Translations under genes and position numbers: made by a program
Assembly (NCBI RefSeq): GCF_031583575.1
Contig: NZ_CP134146.1
Location: 248,001-312,000 of the forward strand
Origin: Thalassotalea nanhaiensis
GTDB taxonomy: Bacteria > Pseudomonadota > Gammaproteobacteria > Enterobacterales > Alteromonadaceae
Direction of reading: 5' to 3'
Length of the DNA stretch: 64,000 nt
In this document: positions 43,813 through 54,332 of the stretch, piece by piece
How positions within the stretch are numbered: position 1 is the stretch's first letter
Layout: each line of letters starts with the position of its first letter
The notes under the pieces: model-generated
The model's input: only the letters and a program-made list of their open reading frames with translations
What the model was told of the DNA's origin: nothing
Databases searched by the model: none

Positions 43813-45699
43813 ATGGCAGCATTATGGGGTGGCCGTTTTAAGTCGGGCAGTAGTGATATTTTTAAAGCATTTAACGATTCTCTACCGTTTGACTATGTCT
43901 TGGCTCAACAAGATATTAAAGGTTCTATTGGTTGGTCAAAAGCGATTCAAAAAGCTGGTGTATTAACCATTGAAGAACAACAAAAAATGGAACAAGCGTT
44001 ACTGGATTTAGCTGCGAAAGTGGAAGCGGGCGAGGTAGATTTTACTGAAGCAACTGCTGAAGATATTCACAGCTGGGTCGAATCAGAGCTTATTGAAGTA
44101 ATTGGTGATACCGCTCGTAAACTCCATACTGGTCGTAGCCGTAATGATCAAGTGTCTACTGATTTACGTTTATGGTCGCGTGAACAGACCGATGTTATTT
44201 TAAATATGCTAAAAAACTGCGTCCAGCAGTTAATTAATTTAGCCGACAATAATAAACAGCACATATTGCCAGGTTATACTCATTTGCAACGTGCACAACC
44301 TGTACGTTTTGCCCATTGGTGTATGGCGTATGTAGAAATGCTTAAACGTGATATTTCACGTCTTGAAGATGCTCGTAAACGTCTGAACCAATCGCCTTTA
44401 GGTTGTGGTGCCTTAGCGGGTACTACATACCCTATTGATCGGGTTGAGTTAGCTCACTCTTTAGGCTTTGATGGCCCATGCATGAACTCGCTTGATGCAG
44501 TATCTGACAGAGATTATGTGTTAGAACTGTTGTTTGCTGCAAGTACTGGCATGATGCATTTGTCGCGTTTTTCAGAAGACTTAATCTTCTTTAACTCTGG
44601 TGAAGCTAATTTTATTACTTTAGGCGATCAGGTAACTTCTGGCAGCTCTTTAATGCCACAAAAGAAAAACCCTGATGCGTTAGAGCTGATTCGTGGTAAA
44701 TGTGGTCGCGTATACGGTTCATTGCAGGCGTTATTAGTAACCTTGAAAGGTTTGCCGCTTGCCTATAACAAAGATATGCAAGAAGACAAACAGGGCTTAT
44801 TTGATGCGTTAGAGCAATGGTTATCTTGTTTGGTAATGGCTATTGAAGTTGTGAACTCGATTGAGCTGAACAGTGCCGAATGTCAAAAAGCGGCGCGTGG
44901 TGGTTATGCTAACGCGACTGAGCTTGCTGATTACTTAGTTGGCAAAGGTGTACCGTTTAGAACTGCGCACGATATTACTGGCTCAGCCGTACTCTATGCC
45001 ATAAACCAGGGTGAGCCATTAGAAAGCTTACGTTTAGATGAATTTAAACAGTTTTCGCCACTAATTGAAGCCGATGTATATCCGGTGCTTGAACTTGAGT
45101 ATTTGGTTGATAAACGTAATATTCTTGGTGGTACTGGTATTGAACCTGTGCAAAAAGTCATTGATGATAATCGTCTTCAATTTGGCACCGCTAACTATGT
45201 CGTACGAGATGCGAAACTTACCGATTTACGTTCAATTGTTAAGTTAGTGAATTACTGGTCTTCACGCGAAGAAAACTTACCACGTAAAGAAGATGACTTA
45301 ATTAAGAGTATTCGTGACTTTGCCGTAATTGAAGTGAATGGCCAAGTGTGTGCTTGTGCCGCGCTCTATATTTATAGTACTGGTTTAGCAGAAATTCGCT
45401 CACTGGGTGTAAGTATTAATCATCAAGGTAAAGGTTACGGTCAGCAGTTATGTAAATACTTATTAGGCAGAGCTAAAGAAATGGCGCTACTAAAAGTATT
45501 TGTGTTAACTCGTAAACCAACGTTCTTTGAAAAGTTAGACTTTATTCCTGGAGATAAAGACACTTTACCAGAGAAAGTTATGAAAGATTGTGACTTATGT
45601 CCTAAGCAAGATAATTGTGATGAAGAAGCACTAATGTTTAACTTAAGTGAGCATAACTTACCGCAAATATTAGGTAGTATTGAAATCGTTGAGGCGTAA
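43813..45699 (+). CDS. argH: ArgH-ArgA fusion: argininosuccinate lyase + NAGS-type GNAT
   Basis: 628 aa. Residues 1 to about 455 are argininosuccinate lyase: [47 protein letters not shown] and the signature [12 protein letters not shown]. From about 465 a GNAT domain follows: [16 protein letters not shown], the acetyl-CoA loop [16 protein letters not shown], and a C-terminal cysteine trio (C593, C596, C602) as in N-acetylglutamate synthases. The fusion is known from Moritella and relatives and supplies the first step of arginine synthesis. Confidence 0.95.
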   Translation: MAALWGGRFKSGSSDIFKAFNDSLPFDYVLAQQDIKGSIGWSKAIQKAGVLTIEEQQKMEQALLDLAAKVEAGEVDFTEATAEDIHSWVESELIEVIGDTARKLHTGRSRNDQVSTDLRLWSREQTDVILNMLKNCVQQLINLADNNKQHILPGYTHLQRAQPVRFAHWCMAYVEMLKRDISRLEDARKRLNQSPLGCGALAGTTYPIDRVELAHSLGFDGPCMNSLDAVSDRDYVLELLFAASTGMMHLSRFSEDLIFFNSGEANFITLGDQVTSGSSLMPQKKNPDALELIRGKCGRVYGSLQALLVTLKGLPLAYNKDMQEDKQGLFDALEQWLSCLVMAIEVVNSIELNSAECQKAARGGYANATELADYLVGKGVPFRTAHDITGSAVLYAINQGEPLESLRLDEFKQFSPLIEADVYPVLELEYLVDKRNILGGTGIEPVQKVIDDNRLQFGTANYVVRDAKLTDLRSIVKLVNYWSSREENLPRKEDDLIKSIRDFAVIEVNGQVCACAALYIYSTGLAEIRSLGVSINHQGKGYGQQLCKYLLGRAKEMALLKVFVLTRKPTFFEKLDFIPGDKDTLPEKVMKDCDLCPKQDNCDEEALMFNLSEHNLPQILGSIEIVEA

Positions 45700-45724
45700 T
45701 CAATTAATCCAGATTGAAAATTAT

Positions 45725-45755
45725 AAAAGGGATCTGTTTATCAGATCCCTTTTTC
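45725..45755. terminator. Terminator after argH
   Basis: AAAAGGGATCTG (45725-45736) pairs with CAGATCCCTTTT (45742-45753) around TTTAT. It also serves as a likely reverse terminator for the DUF481 gene. Confidence 0.92.
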
Positions 45756-45796
45756 ATATATCAATGTTGTTTTCAATGATGTGTACTTTACATTTC

Positions 45797-46513
45797 TTAG
45801 AACGAGTAGGTGACACTAACCACTGTTTCGGTATCAGTATCTTCGATGCCAACAGGCACTTCCTCTGTATGTTTCACGATATAGCTTACTTTCAGTGATA
45901 CTTGACCTATCACTTGTACTTTGACGGCCGATTCTGAAAGGCTAATGGTATTTTCTTCACCAATCTCGGTACTGAGTAGCTGTACAAACGACGCTGTTGG
46001 TGAAAACTGCCATTTAAATAGTGTAGAAAGCCTGTAAATAACTTCTTCTTCATCTTCTGCTATTAATGGATCTTCGACTTTAGCTGAGCGGTAACCAGCA
46101 CCACCTTCAAGATCCCAGTCCATTTCTTCACTATCGATAATGTTCCAACCAAGACCAACTGTCGCGGTACTCTGAGAATCATAACCACTGAATTTATCTT
46201 CATCATAAGAAACACGACCAAAAACGTAATTTTTATCAGTGAAATTATATTCTAAACGGGTATATGCTCCCCAACGTTCCGCACTTTTCTCATCATTGCT
46301 TTCAGAGTATAAAGATTCAAAATGAGCGACATACTTCCAAGGCGCACTTTCACGTAATACATGAATTTTACCACTGGTAGTCGTTTCTTCGGTGTTACCA
46401 GTAAGGTTGGTATAACCAAAATCGATGTCGCCCGACCAAATTTTTGTTTCTTCTTCAGCAAATGCTGAGCTGCTTGCAAGGGCTATTGCTATACCTAATA
46501 GTCTATATTTCAT
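45797..46513 (-). CDS. DUF481 outer-membrane beta-barrel protein
   Basis: 238 aa with signal peptide MKYRLLGIAIALASSSAFA. DUF481/YdiY pattern: IWSGDIDFGYTNLTGNTEETT, then alternating amphipathic strands with YTRLEYNFTDKNYVFGR and a terminal aromatic residue (VVSVTYSF) typical of outer-membrane barrels. Function unknown. It follows mrcA by 27 nt on the same strand and may be co-transcribed. Confidence 0.85.
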   Translation of the reverse strand: MKYRLLGIAIALASSSAFAEEETKIWSGDIDFGYTNLTGNTEETTTSGKIHVLRESAPWKYVAHFESLYSESNDEKSAERWGAYTRLEYNFTDKNYVFGRVSYDEDKFSGYDSQSTATVGLGWNIIDSEEMDWDLEGGAGYRSAKVEDPLIAEDEEEVIYRLSTLFKWQFSPTASFVQLLSTEIGEENTISLSESAVKVQVIGQVSLKVSYIVKHTEEVPVGIEDTDTETVVSVTYSF

Positions 46514-46540
46514 ATTTACTCCCTGACTGAAAATGATTTT

Positions 46541-49141
46541 TTAAAATAATTCTTCTTCTTCGATGGTTGTTTCTTCTTGGTTTTCTATTATTTGCTCAAT
46601 GTTATCTTTATCAACCCACTCGGTTGGCTCTGTACCTTTAATGAAGTATTCAAACCTAGAACTTTTATCTGTTTTGTTGGTTCGTTTGCCTGTTAACTTA
46701 TCGATGCGGATTGAAACAATATTATCTGGTTGGGTAAATGCTTCAAATTCATATTTACTTAAGGCAACTTCCATAAATTTAATCCATGAAGGCTGAGCTG
46801 CATTTGCCCCTGCTTCACCGCCTGCAGTTTGGTTTCTGCCCAAGTTACTATTTACATTGGTACGGCCTAAATTGCGGGTAGGATCATCAAAACCTATCCA
46901 AGAACTTGCCGCTATACGTCGACTGAATCCACTAAACCAAGCATCTTTAGATTCATTCGTTGTACCGGTTTTACCTGCTATATCGCGACGATTTAAAGTT
47001 TTAGCTCGCCAACCCGTGCCGCTCCAACCGGTACCTTTTGACCAGTCACCGCCACCGCCCCAAATAACGCCGTTCATTGCTTCTGTAACTAAAAATGCAT
47101 TTTCGCGACTGATAATTCTTGGCGCTAACGGTGTGGTGATCATTTCTACATCCACCTCGTCACTGGCATCGAAGCTGTTGGCATATTCTGCTTGGGCAAC
47201 TTCACATTCATAACAAGCCACTTTAGGCTCTGCTTGATAAATAACTTCACCATCAGCATCTTCAATTCGGTCAATAATATAAGGCTCTACCAAATACCCC
47301 TGGTTCGCAAACGCTGAAAACCCAGCGACAACCTGCATAGGCGTCATCGAAGCGGAACCTAAAGCAATTGATTCATCTTTTGGTAATGCAGATTGATCAA
47401 AACCAAATTTTCCTAAATGTTTAATCAATGTACTTAATTTCATGCCACGTAATAAACGAACCGACATAACATTTTTTGACTTAGCCAAACCTATTCTTAC
47501 GCGTAGTGGTCCTTCATACACCGCAGGCGAATTTTTTGGACGCCAGGCAAAACCAGAGCGTTTATCCCACTGGTTTATTGGCGCGTCATTTACAATTGTC
47601 GCTAACGTATAGCCATTTTCTAACGCCGAAGAATATACAAATGGTTTAATATTTGAGCCCACTTGACGGTTTGCTTGAGTGATGCGGTTGAATTGGCTTT
47701 GTTTGAAGCTGTAGCCACCTACGCTCGCTAAAATAGCCCCGGTATCAGGAGAAATAGCAACAATGCCAGCAGAAACATCTGGCAATTGGCTTAAGCGATA
47801 GACACCATCAACAGACGTTCGAACATAAATAACATCTCCGCTAGTCAATATTTGCTTTGCAAGTTTTGGTGCTTTCCCCTGAGTTTTATCATCAAGATAA
47901 GCTCTAGCCCACGACATACCATCCCAGTCAATAATGGCAGTGTCGCCATTACGAAGTTGGATTTGTGCTTGCTGTTCTTCAACATTGGTAACAACCGCTG
48001 CCTTCAAGTCGTTATAAATAGCTACTTTGTTCAAATTGTCGAGAATGTCTTCTGCTTCAGGGGGCTCTGCGCTTATTTCTGTTAATGCTAGTTGGTATGA
48101 TTCGTAATCATTTTCACTTAAACGTTGTTTGGCACTTGCTAATAAATACACTTTATCTGCTTCACTGAGCCAAAGACGTTTAATAGGTCCTCTATAACCA
48201 TGACGTTCATCATATGCATATATGTTGCCAATAACAGCGGCTTTCGCAGCGTTTTGCAAATCTGATTGTACAGTAGTGTAGATTTTCAAGCCCTTACCAT
48301 AAGCGACTTCAGAGCCATACATTTGCAATGCTTTTTTGTTGGCCATTTCAGCAACGTATGGAGCACTTAATTCAATATCTACACCATGTCGTTTAGTATG
48401 AATTTCTTCATTATTCGCTTGCTGGTATTCGCTCTCGGTAATGTAACCACTCACTAACATACGTTGCAGGACAGTCGTACGGCGAAATTTAGCTTTATCT
48501 GGATTACTGATTGGATTGTAGGTACTTGGTGCTTTTGGTAAACCAGCGATAACTGCGATTTCAGCTAAGGTAAGGTCTTTTAATTCCTTACCGTAATAAA
48601 CCTGTGCAGCTGCACCTACACCAAACGCACGATGACTTAGCTCAATCTTATTTAAATATAACTCTAAAATTTCATCTTTTGTTAACAGCTTTTCCATATG
48701 TAAAGAGATAAAAATTTCTCTTATTTTTCTGATGTAAGTTTGCTCTCGTGTTAAAAAGAAATTTCGTGCTGTTTGCATGGTAATAGTACTGGCGCCACCA
48801 GCATCATTACCGGTAATTTGGCCGATAATAGCTCGTGTCATGCCGATTGGGTCTACGCCAAAGTGCTCATAAAAGCGATTGTCTTCGGTTGCTAAAAAGG
48901 CATTGATAAGCTGTTGCGGCATATCTTTTAGCTCAACAGGAATACGTCTTTTAGTGCCGAATTGCGAAATGAGTTCACCTTCGCTACTATAGATTTGCAT
49001 AGGTATTTGTAGCTGAACATCTTTTAGTACCTCCACACTGGGAAGGTCGCTGCGCATGGTTAGGTAAAAACCGCCTATAACCAAGCATACTAGAAGGAAC
49101 CCGATAACGGATAGTTGCATTAAACGTTTGAAAATTAGCAC
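46541..49141 (-). CDS. mrcA: Penicillin-binding protein 1a
   Basis: 866 aa bifunctional PBP with an N-terminal membrane anchor. Glycosyltransferase-51 motifs: ATEDNRFYEHFGVDP, GGASTITMQTARNFF, KIREIFISLHMEK and LYLNKIELSHRAFG. Transpeptidase motifs: GSNIKPFVYSSALE (SxxK), SKNVMS (SxN) and AGKTGTTNESKDAWF (KTG). It polymerises and cross-links peptidoglycan in the periplasm. Divergent from pilMNOPQ, the conserved Gammaproteobacterial order. Confidence 0.96.
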   Translation of the reverse strand: MLIFKRLMQLSVIGFLLVCLVIGGFYLTMRSDLPSVEVLKDVQLQIPMQIYSSEGELISQFGTKRRIPVELKDMPQQLINAFLATEDNRFYEHFGVDPIGMTRAIIGQITGNDAGGASTITMQTARNFFLTREQTYIRKIREIFISLHMEKLLTKDEILELYLNKIELSHRAFGVGAAAQVYYGKELKDLTLAEIAVIAGLPKAPSTYNPISNPDKAKFRRTTVLQRMLVSGYITESEYQQANNEEIHTKRHGVDIELSAPYVAEMANKKALQMYGSEVAYGKGLKIYTTVQSDLQNAAKAAVIGNIYAYDERHGYRGPIKRLWLSEADKVYLLASAKQRLSENDYESYQLALTEISAEPPEAEDILDNLNKVAIYNDLKAAVVTNVEEQQAQIQLRNGDTAIIDWDGMSWARAYLDDKTQGKAPKLAKQILTSGDVIYVRTSVDGVYRLSQLPDVSAGIVAISPDTGAILASVGGYSFKQSQFNRITQANRQVGSNIKPFVYSSALENGYTLATIVNDAPINQWDKRSGFAWRPKNSPAVYEGPLRVRIGLAKSKNVMSVRLLRGMKLSTLIKHLGKFGFDQSALPKDESIALGSASMTPMQVVAGFSAFANQGYLVEPYIIDRIEDADGEVIYQAEPKVACYECEVAQAEYANSFDASDEVDVEMITTPLAPRIISRENAFLVTEAMNGVIWGGGGDWSKGTGWSGTGWRAKTLNRRDIAGKTGTTNESKDAWFSGFSRRIAASSWIGFDDPTRNLGRTNVNSNLGRNQTAGGEAGANAAQPSWIKFMEVALSKYEFEAFTQPDNIVSIRIDKLTGKRTNKTDKSSRFEYFIKGTEPTEWVDKDNIEQIIENQEETTIEEEELF

Positions 49142-49272
49142 TAAAAATCAACCATTAGTAAAAAAGATATTAATATTATTTACTAGTATATAGAGATATT
49201 TAGTGTAATAAATGTATTTTTAGCTATATTATGTTTAAATAAGAAAAAAAATAAGAATAATCACAGGAAGTT

Positions 49273-50352
49273 ATGCTAAGTAGATTATGGAATAAAAATG
49301 CGTCTAAAATGGTCGGAATAGACATTGGATCTTATTCTGTCAAAGCTGTTCTTATAAGTGAAGATAAAAACGGTTACCAACTTGAAGCATTTTCAGTAGA
49401 GCCTATGCCAAAAGGCGCTGTAGTTGATCGAAAAGTTCAAGATATTGAAGCGGTCGGAGCTGTAATACGTAAAGTACGTAAAAAGGTGCTTTCCTCGGTA
49501 CAGAATGCCGCTGTTGCCGTTTCTGGTTCTACAGTTATTACCAAAATAATCTATATGGACGTGTCATTAAATGATGACGAATTGGCTAGTCAAATTGAAA
49601 TTGAAGCCGATAGTTTAATTCCATATCCTCTCGATGAAGTTAGCCTAGATTTTGAAAAGCTCGATGTTAACGAAGCAGACCCCAGTAAAGTAAATGTCTT
49701 ATTAAGTGCGGTGAGAACCGAAACTATTGAAGCTCGTGTAGCTTCCCTTGACGCTGGCGGGTTTCATACTAAAGTTGTTGATGTCGAATCCTATGCGCTA
49801 AGTCGCTCTTCGGCACTATGCTTACCAATGCTGCCAGATGATGCAGCCGATAAAGTTGTCGCTTTTATTGATATTGGTGCAACTATGACCTTATTTACTG
49901 TCAATGAAGGCAGCGACACAATTTATACACGCGACCAACTATTTGGCAGCGAACAATATACTCGCTCAATTGTCTCCTATTATAATAAAACCTTTGAAGA
50001 CGCTGAAAAAGAAAAGTTGAGTGGTGAACTACCTCCAACTTATACGTTTGAAGTGCTAGCACCATTTCAAACCACATTAATTCAGCAAATTCGCCGTGCT
50101 ATTCAAATGTATTTAACATTTAGTGGTAAAGAAAAACTCGACTATTTAGTGATTTCTGGCGGTACTGCTGCACTTGAAAATATTCAAGAGTTACTATCGG
50201 CAGAGCTTGGTATTCACACTGTAATAGCAAACCCGTTTAATGATATGGTCATCGGTGACCAAATAGATGAAAACGTCTTAGCTCAGTTTGCACCTCAGTT
50301 AATGGTAGCTACAGGGCTTGCTTTAAGGAGTTTTTCACCATGCCACATATAA
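49273..50352 (+). CDS. pilM: Type IV pilus assembly protein PilM
   Basis: 359 aa, actin-like ATPase fold: MVGIDIGSYSVKAVLI (phosphate 1), AFIDIGATMTLFTV (phosphate 2) and LVISGGTAAL (adenosine). Cytoplasmic; binds the PilN N-terminus and links the PilNOP complex. First gene of pilMNOPQ, with pilN starting 13 nt before its stop. Confidence 0.96.
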   Translation: MLSRLWNKNASKMVGIDIGSYSVKAVLISEDKNGYQLEAFSVEPMPKGAVVDRKVQDIEAVGAVIRKVRKKVLSSVQNAAVAVSGSTVITKIIYMDVSLNDDELASQIEIEADSLIPYPLDEVSLDFEKLDVNEADPSKVNVLLSAVRTETIEARVASLDAGGFHTKVVDVESYALSRSSALCLPMLPDDAADKVVAFIDIGATMTLFTVNEGSDTIYTRDQLFGSEQYTRSIVSYYNKTFEDAEKEKLSGELPPTYTFEVLAPFQTTLIQQIRRAIQMYLTFSGKEKLDYLVISGGTAALENIQELLSAELGIHTVIANPFNDMVIGDQIDENVLAQFAPQLMVATGLALRSFSPCHI

Positions 50353-50918
50353 ATCTCCTGCCTTGGCGTGAAGAAGCTCAACGTTTAAGGCAGCAACAAT
50401 ATTTTTCAATACTAACGTTCTTAGCGTTAATGAGCTTTTTAATAGTATTTTTAATTTCTCAATTTTATCAGGCAAAAGTTGATGGACAACGCGCTCGCAA
50501 TCAATTTTTAACCAACGAAATTAAAGTGCTTGATGCTCGAATTGCTGAAATTAAAACTCTGGAAGAAAAGAAAAAAGATTTAATTCAACGGATGACCTTG
50601 ATTGAGCAATTACAAAAAAGCCGTAACGTGGGTACGCAAGTTCTTGATGAGATAGCTAAAATTGTTCCTTCAGGGGTTTATATTGTTAAGCTGCAAAAGC
50701 AAGGTAATGAGTTATTAATTCAAGGTAAAAGTGAATCAAATAACCATCTTGCAAATATGATCCGTGAAATTCAAAGCTCCAATTTATTAGCTGATGCAGA
50801 ACTTGAATCAATTACAAATTCTAAAACATCAAGCAAACTATTAAGTGATTTTAAAATGAGTTTGCGTATTCAAGGTTTACTTGATGACGAGCAAATTAGC
50901 AATGCAGGAGGTCGATAA
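50340..50918 (+). CDS. pilN: Type IV pilus inner-membrane protein PilN
   Basis: 192 aa. The conserved cytoplasmic PilM-binding peptide MPHINLLPWREE starts the protein, followed by one membrane helix (about residues 21-42), a coiled coil (KVLDARIAEIKTLEEKKKD) and a ferredoxin-like periplasmic domain. Forms a heterodimer with PilO. Overlaps pilM by 13 nt and meets pilO at one base. Confidence 0.95.
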   Translation: MPHINLLPWREEAQRLRQQQYFSILTFLALMSFLIVFLISQFYQAKVDGQRARNQFLTNEIKVLDARIAEIKTLEEKKKDLIQRMTLIEQLQKSRNVGTQVLDEIAKIVPSGVYIVKLQKQGNELLIQGKSESNNHLANMIREIQSSNLLADAELESITNSKTSSKLLSDFKMSLRIQGLLDDEQISNAGGR

Positions 50919-51511
50919 TGGATTTAGATCTTTCCCAATTTGATAACCTAGACCTAAATAATATTGGTCAATGGCCAAAAGCCGCAAAAGTCATACTTGC
51001 CGTAGTGATGGTCGCTTTCGTTTCATATTTTGTTTATTACCTGTTAGTAAGCGATAAAATTGTTGAACTGGAACGTGAAGCAGCACAAGAAATTAAATTA
51101 AAAACTGATTACCAGGCAAAGTACTTTGTTGCGGCAAATTTAGAATTGTTCAGAGAGCAAATGATTGAAGCTGAAGAATTGTTTTCTAAGCAGATCAAAC
51201 GTTTGCCTGAAAGTCATGAAACGCCGGGTTTACTCGATGATATTACCTTTGTTGGTACCACAAGTCGTTTAGATTTTGTGAAGTTAAATTGGCAACCAGA
51301 AATTCAACAAGAATTTTACACAGAATTGCCAATTGAAGTGCAAGTAACTGGTGCTTATCATGACTTTGGCGAGTTCGTAAGTAAAATATCGGGTTTACCT
51401 CGTATTGTAACCTTGCATGACTTCTCTATTGCTGGTGATGCAAGTGGTCTTGAAAACTCATTAACGTTAACGCTGCAGGCGAAAACGTATAAATACATAG
51501 AGGGTAAATAA
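50918..51511 (+). CDS. pilO: Type IV pilus inner-membrane protein PilO
   Basis: 197 aa. A short cytoplasmic segment, one membrane helix (ILAVVMVAFVSYFVYYLLV), a coiled coil, and a periplasmic ferredoxin-like domain ending TLTLQAKTYKYIEG. Pairs with PilN to align the secretin with the inner-membrane motor. Overlaps both neighbours by one base (TAATG). Confidence 0.94.
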   Translation: MDLDLSQFDNLDLNNIGQWPKAAKVILAVVMVAFVSYFVYYLLVSDKIVELEREAAQEIKLKTDYQAKYFVAANLELFREQMIEAEELFSKQIKRLPESHETPGLLDDITFVGTTSRLDFVKLNWQPEIQQEFYTELPIEVQVTGAYHDFGEFVSKISGLPRIVTLHDFSIAGDASGLENSLTLTLQAKTYKYIEGK

Positions 51512-52035
51512 TGCGTTATTTAGTTTTACTTTCAGTATTTTTATTATCAGCTTGTTTTGATGACTTAACCGATTTGCACGCTCATATCGATAAAGTTAAA
51601 GCGTCAACACCAAATAAAATAGAGCCTATGCCACCATTGGCAGAGTTTAATCATTTTGATTACTCTGCATTTGCATTGCGCAGTCCTTTTGTTGCACCGA
51701 AGCCTGAAGCGATTCAAGAAAAAATGCAACAAATGTCAGATTGTTTACACCCAGACCCGCGACGTAGAAAGCAACCGCTAGAAAAATTTGCTTTAGAAAG
51801 TTTAAATATGCGTGGTACATTAGGTGAAGAAGGAATTATTTGGGCGTTAGTAGAAGCGGCAGATCAAACTCTACACAGAGTATCGATTGGTAGCTACCTA
51901 GGCTTATATAATGGTCGCATTACTAATGTAGGCCAAGAAGAAATAATAATAGTAGAATTGATTCCAGATGGCGCTGGCTGTTGGGTTGAACGAGAAACAA
52001 CTGTTTCTATGATTGAACCGGATCAAGAGGGGTAA
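51511..52035 (+). CDS. pilP: Type IV pilus lipoprotein PilP
   Basis: 174 aa. Lipoprotein signal with lipobox LLSAC (Cys15). Short linker, PFVAPKPEAIQEK, then a beta-sandwich domain: ESLNMRGTLGEEGIIWALVEA, HRVSIGSYLGLYNGRI and a final acidic tail. Connects PilNO to the PilQ secretin. Overlaps pilO by one base. Confidence 0.94.
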   Translation: MRYLVLLSVFLLSACFDDLTDLHAHIDKVKASTPNKIEPMPPLAEFNHFDYSAFALRSPFVAPKPEAIQEKMQQMSDCLHPDPRRRKQPLEKFALESLNMRGTLGEEGIIWALVEAADQTLHRVSIGSYLGLYNGRITNVGQEEIIIVELIPDGAGCWVERETTVSMIEPDQEG

Positions 52036-52043
52036 GGGAATTA

Positions 52044-54113
52044 ATGTTTAGTCGTAAAATGAAAATAAAATCACCAAACAAATCAAGACCAAGTATGCTT
52101 GCTACTGTCTTGTCTGCAGTATTGTTGTTGGTTTCTTTTGGTAGTTATGCTGAAGGAAAACTTAATGATATTTATTACAACACGTTGCTTGCCGATGAAG
52201 TTGAATTTACTTTTGGTTTTGAAGAGGCGTTAACTGCCGAGCCTGTGGTAAAAACATTTACTGAACCTGCACGTATTGAAATCCTGTTTAATGCTACTGA
52301 GTTTGCTACCCCTCTAGCTGATACTCAAGTAAATCATGCCGGTATTAAAAATATTGATGTACAGCAAGTAGCTGGAAAAATTAAAGCTACTGTTTTCCTT
52401 AAAGAATTGAAGCTATATCAAGCAGAGATAATTGAAGGTAAATTTGTGCTGTTATTAAACAGCCTTTCTTCGTTTGATAAAAGCGATCCGCAAGCAGATG
52501 TTGCCAGTGAATTTATTAATAATATTCAAGCAATTGACTTTAGAAAAGGCGAAGCAAACACCGGGCAGGTATTAGTATTCCTAGACGACAGCATGTCTGC
52601 GGTAGATGTTAAAGACAAGCTGGGTAAAATTAATATTGAATTCCATAACACTGATATTATGGAAGAACTGCTTTATAAATTAGACGTTACAGATTTTGGG
52701 ACAATTGTCACCAGCATTGAAACGTTTAAAGAAGGCAACAATGCCCGTTTAGAAATAGGTACAAATAAACCATTTACCGTTGAACACAATCAAATCGATA
52801 ATATCTTTTCATTAACAGTGAAAGAAGAAGAAGAGAAAAAGTCATATCTGGAAAATGGCGAAGACTTTAATGGCAAAGCTATTTCATTAAACTTCCAAGA
52901 CATTCCTATTCGCACCGTGTTGCAAATTATTGCCGACTATAACGGCTTCAACCTGGTAACTTCAGACACCGTAAATGGTAATATTACCTTACGTTTAGAT
53001 GGTGTTCCGTGGGACCAAGCCCTTGATATCATTTTAAGGGTAAAAGGTTTAGGTAAGCGTATGGATGGCAACATCTTGATGATCGCGCCAAATGATGAAC
53101 TTGTTGCTCGTGAAGCGAAAGAATTGCAAGCACAACAACAGGTTTCAGAGCTTGCACCGCTATATGCCGAATACGTACAAATTAATTATGCCAAGGCTGC
53201 TGACTTTTCTAATTTATTGAAAAATGAAGGCACCAGCCTTTTATCAGAGCGTGGCAGTGTTACTGTCGATGAACGTACAAATACATTACTAATTCGCGAT
53301 ACTGCGAGTAGTATTGAAGATATTAAACGCATGATCAATGTGCTTGATATTCCGATTCGCCAGGTCGTAATTGAATCACGCATGGTGACAGTTAAAGATA
53401 ACATCAGCGAAGAATTAGGTATTCGTTGGGGAGTTACCCATAATGGCGGCGATACTTCAACCTCTGGTAGCTTAGAAGGTGCTGACTTAGCCAATGGTGG
53501 TATTATTCCTTCGATTAATGACCGCTTGAATGTTAATTTACCAGTTGCTGATCCGGCTGGAGCGATTGCGTTCCAAGTGGCAAGATTGGCTGACGGCACA
53601 ATACTCGATCTTGAGCTTTCTGCGATGGAGCAAGAGAACAAAGGTGAAATTATTGCCAGTCCGCGTATTACTACGTCGAACCAAAAAGAAGCGTATATCG
53701 AGCAAGGTACTGAAATTCCATTCGTACAAGCAGCTTCTAGTGGTGCCACGTCTGTAACCTTTAAAAAGGCTGTTTTAGGACTACGAGTAACACCGCAAAT
53801 TACACCAGATAACCGTATAATTCTTGATTTAATTATTACGCAAGATACCCGTGGTGACACTATTGCAACGGGCACAGGCTTGGCAACTGCAATTGATACT
53901 CAAGAAATTGGTACACAAGTTTTAGTAAATAATGGTGAAACTATCGTATTAGGTGGTATTTACCAACAACAAGTGATCAATTCAATATCGAAAGTTCCAG
54001 TACTGGGCGATATTCCTTATGTGGGTTGGTTATTTAGAACAACAACAGAATTTAATGAGAAAAAAGAACTACTTATCTTTGTAACACCAAGAATAGTAAC
54101 TGAAAAATTTTAA
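52044..54113 (+). CDS. pilQ: Type IV pilus secretin PilQ
   Basis: 689 aa. Signal peptide, AMIN domains in the N-terminal third, N0/STN (ISLNFQDIPIRTVLQIIADYNGFN), N1 (VQINYAKAADFSNLL) and a C-terminal secretin domain (VLGLRVTPQITPDNRIILDL, ETIVLGGIYQQQ, VPVLGDIPYVGWLFRT). Forms the outer-membrane pilus pore. Last gene of the operon, with a hairpin terminator downstream. Confidence 0.96.
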   Translation: MFSRKMKIKSPNKSRPSMLATVLSAVLLLVSFGSYAEGKLNDIYYNTLLADEVEFTFGFEEALTAEPVVKTFTEPARIEILFNATEFATPLADTQVNHAGIKNIDVQQVAGKIKATVFLKELKLYQAEIIEGKFVLLLNSLSSFDKSDPQADVASEFINNIQAIDFRKGEANTGQVLVFLDDSMSAVDVKDKLGKINIEFHNTDIMEELLYKLDVTDFGTIVTSIETFKEGNNARLEIGTNKPFTVEHNQIDNIFSLTVKEEEEKKSYLENGEDFNGKAISLNFQDIPIRTVLQIIADYNGFNLVTSDTVNGNITLRLDGVPWDQALDIILRVKGLGKRMDGNILMIAPNDELVAREAKELQAQQQVSELAPLYAEYVQINYAKAADFSNLLKNEGTSLLSERGSVTVDERTNTLLIRDTASSIEDIKRMINVLDIPIRQVVIESRMVTVKDNISEELGIRWGVTHNGGDTSTSGSLEGADLANGGIIPSINDRLNVNLPVADPAGAIAFQVARLADGTILDLELSAMEQENKGEIIASPRITTSNQKEAYIEQGTEIPFVQAASSGATSVTFKKAVLGLRVTPQITPDNRIILDLIITQDTRGDTIATGTGLATAIDTQEIGTQVLVNNGETIVLGGIYQQQVINSISKVPVLGDIPYVGWLFRTTTEFNEKKELLIFVTPRIVTEKF

Positions 54114-54130
54114 ACGAAATAACAAATATT

Positions 54131-54187
54131 AATCTAGCGGTTTAACTTAATTTAAAAGTAAATTTAGCTAGATTGTATTTTTTTAAG
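54131..54187 (+). terminator. Terminator after pilQ
   Basis: AATCTAGC (54131-54138) pairs with GCTAGATT (54167-54174), and TTTAACTT with an inner AAGTAAA extends the stem. A T-rich tail follows. Confidence 0.7.
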
Positions 54188-54195
54188 GCGCATGC

Positions 54196-54225
54196 TTGCA
54201 ATTTGTCTATAAGAATTGCGATAAT
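54196..54225 (+). promoter_or_regulatory. Candidate aroK promoter
   Basis: TTGCAA at 54196-54201 and GATAAT at 54220-54225 with an 18-bp spacer, about 110 bp before the preferred aroK start and after the pilQ terminator. Confidence 0.5.
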
Positions 54226-54332
54226 TGCGCCCTTAATTTTTTCGAGGAGTGTCCTCAATTTCGTTAACAGATACCAAGTTGACTGAATATTCTCCGCTTT
54301 GGTATCACAATTTACGAGTATTAAAGAATCTC

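Noticed and set aside
53186-53875. Long minus-strand open frame inside pilQ
   Set aside because: Lies wholly antisense to a well-supported secretin gene and has a composition and motif content typical of a shadow frame.
54249-54332. Upstream GTG start for aroK
   Set aside because: Adds 28 residues foreign to AroK, and its GAGG is only one base from the GTG; ATG 54333 gives the standard length.
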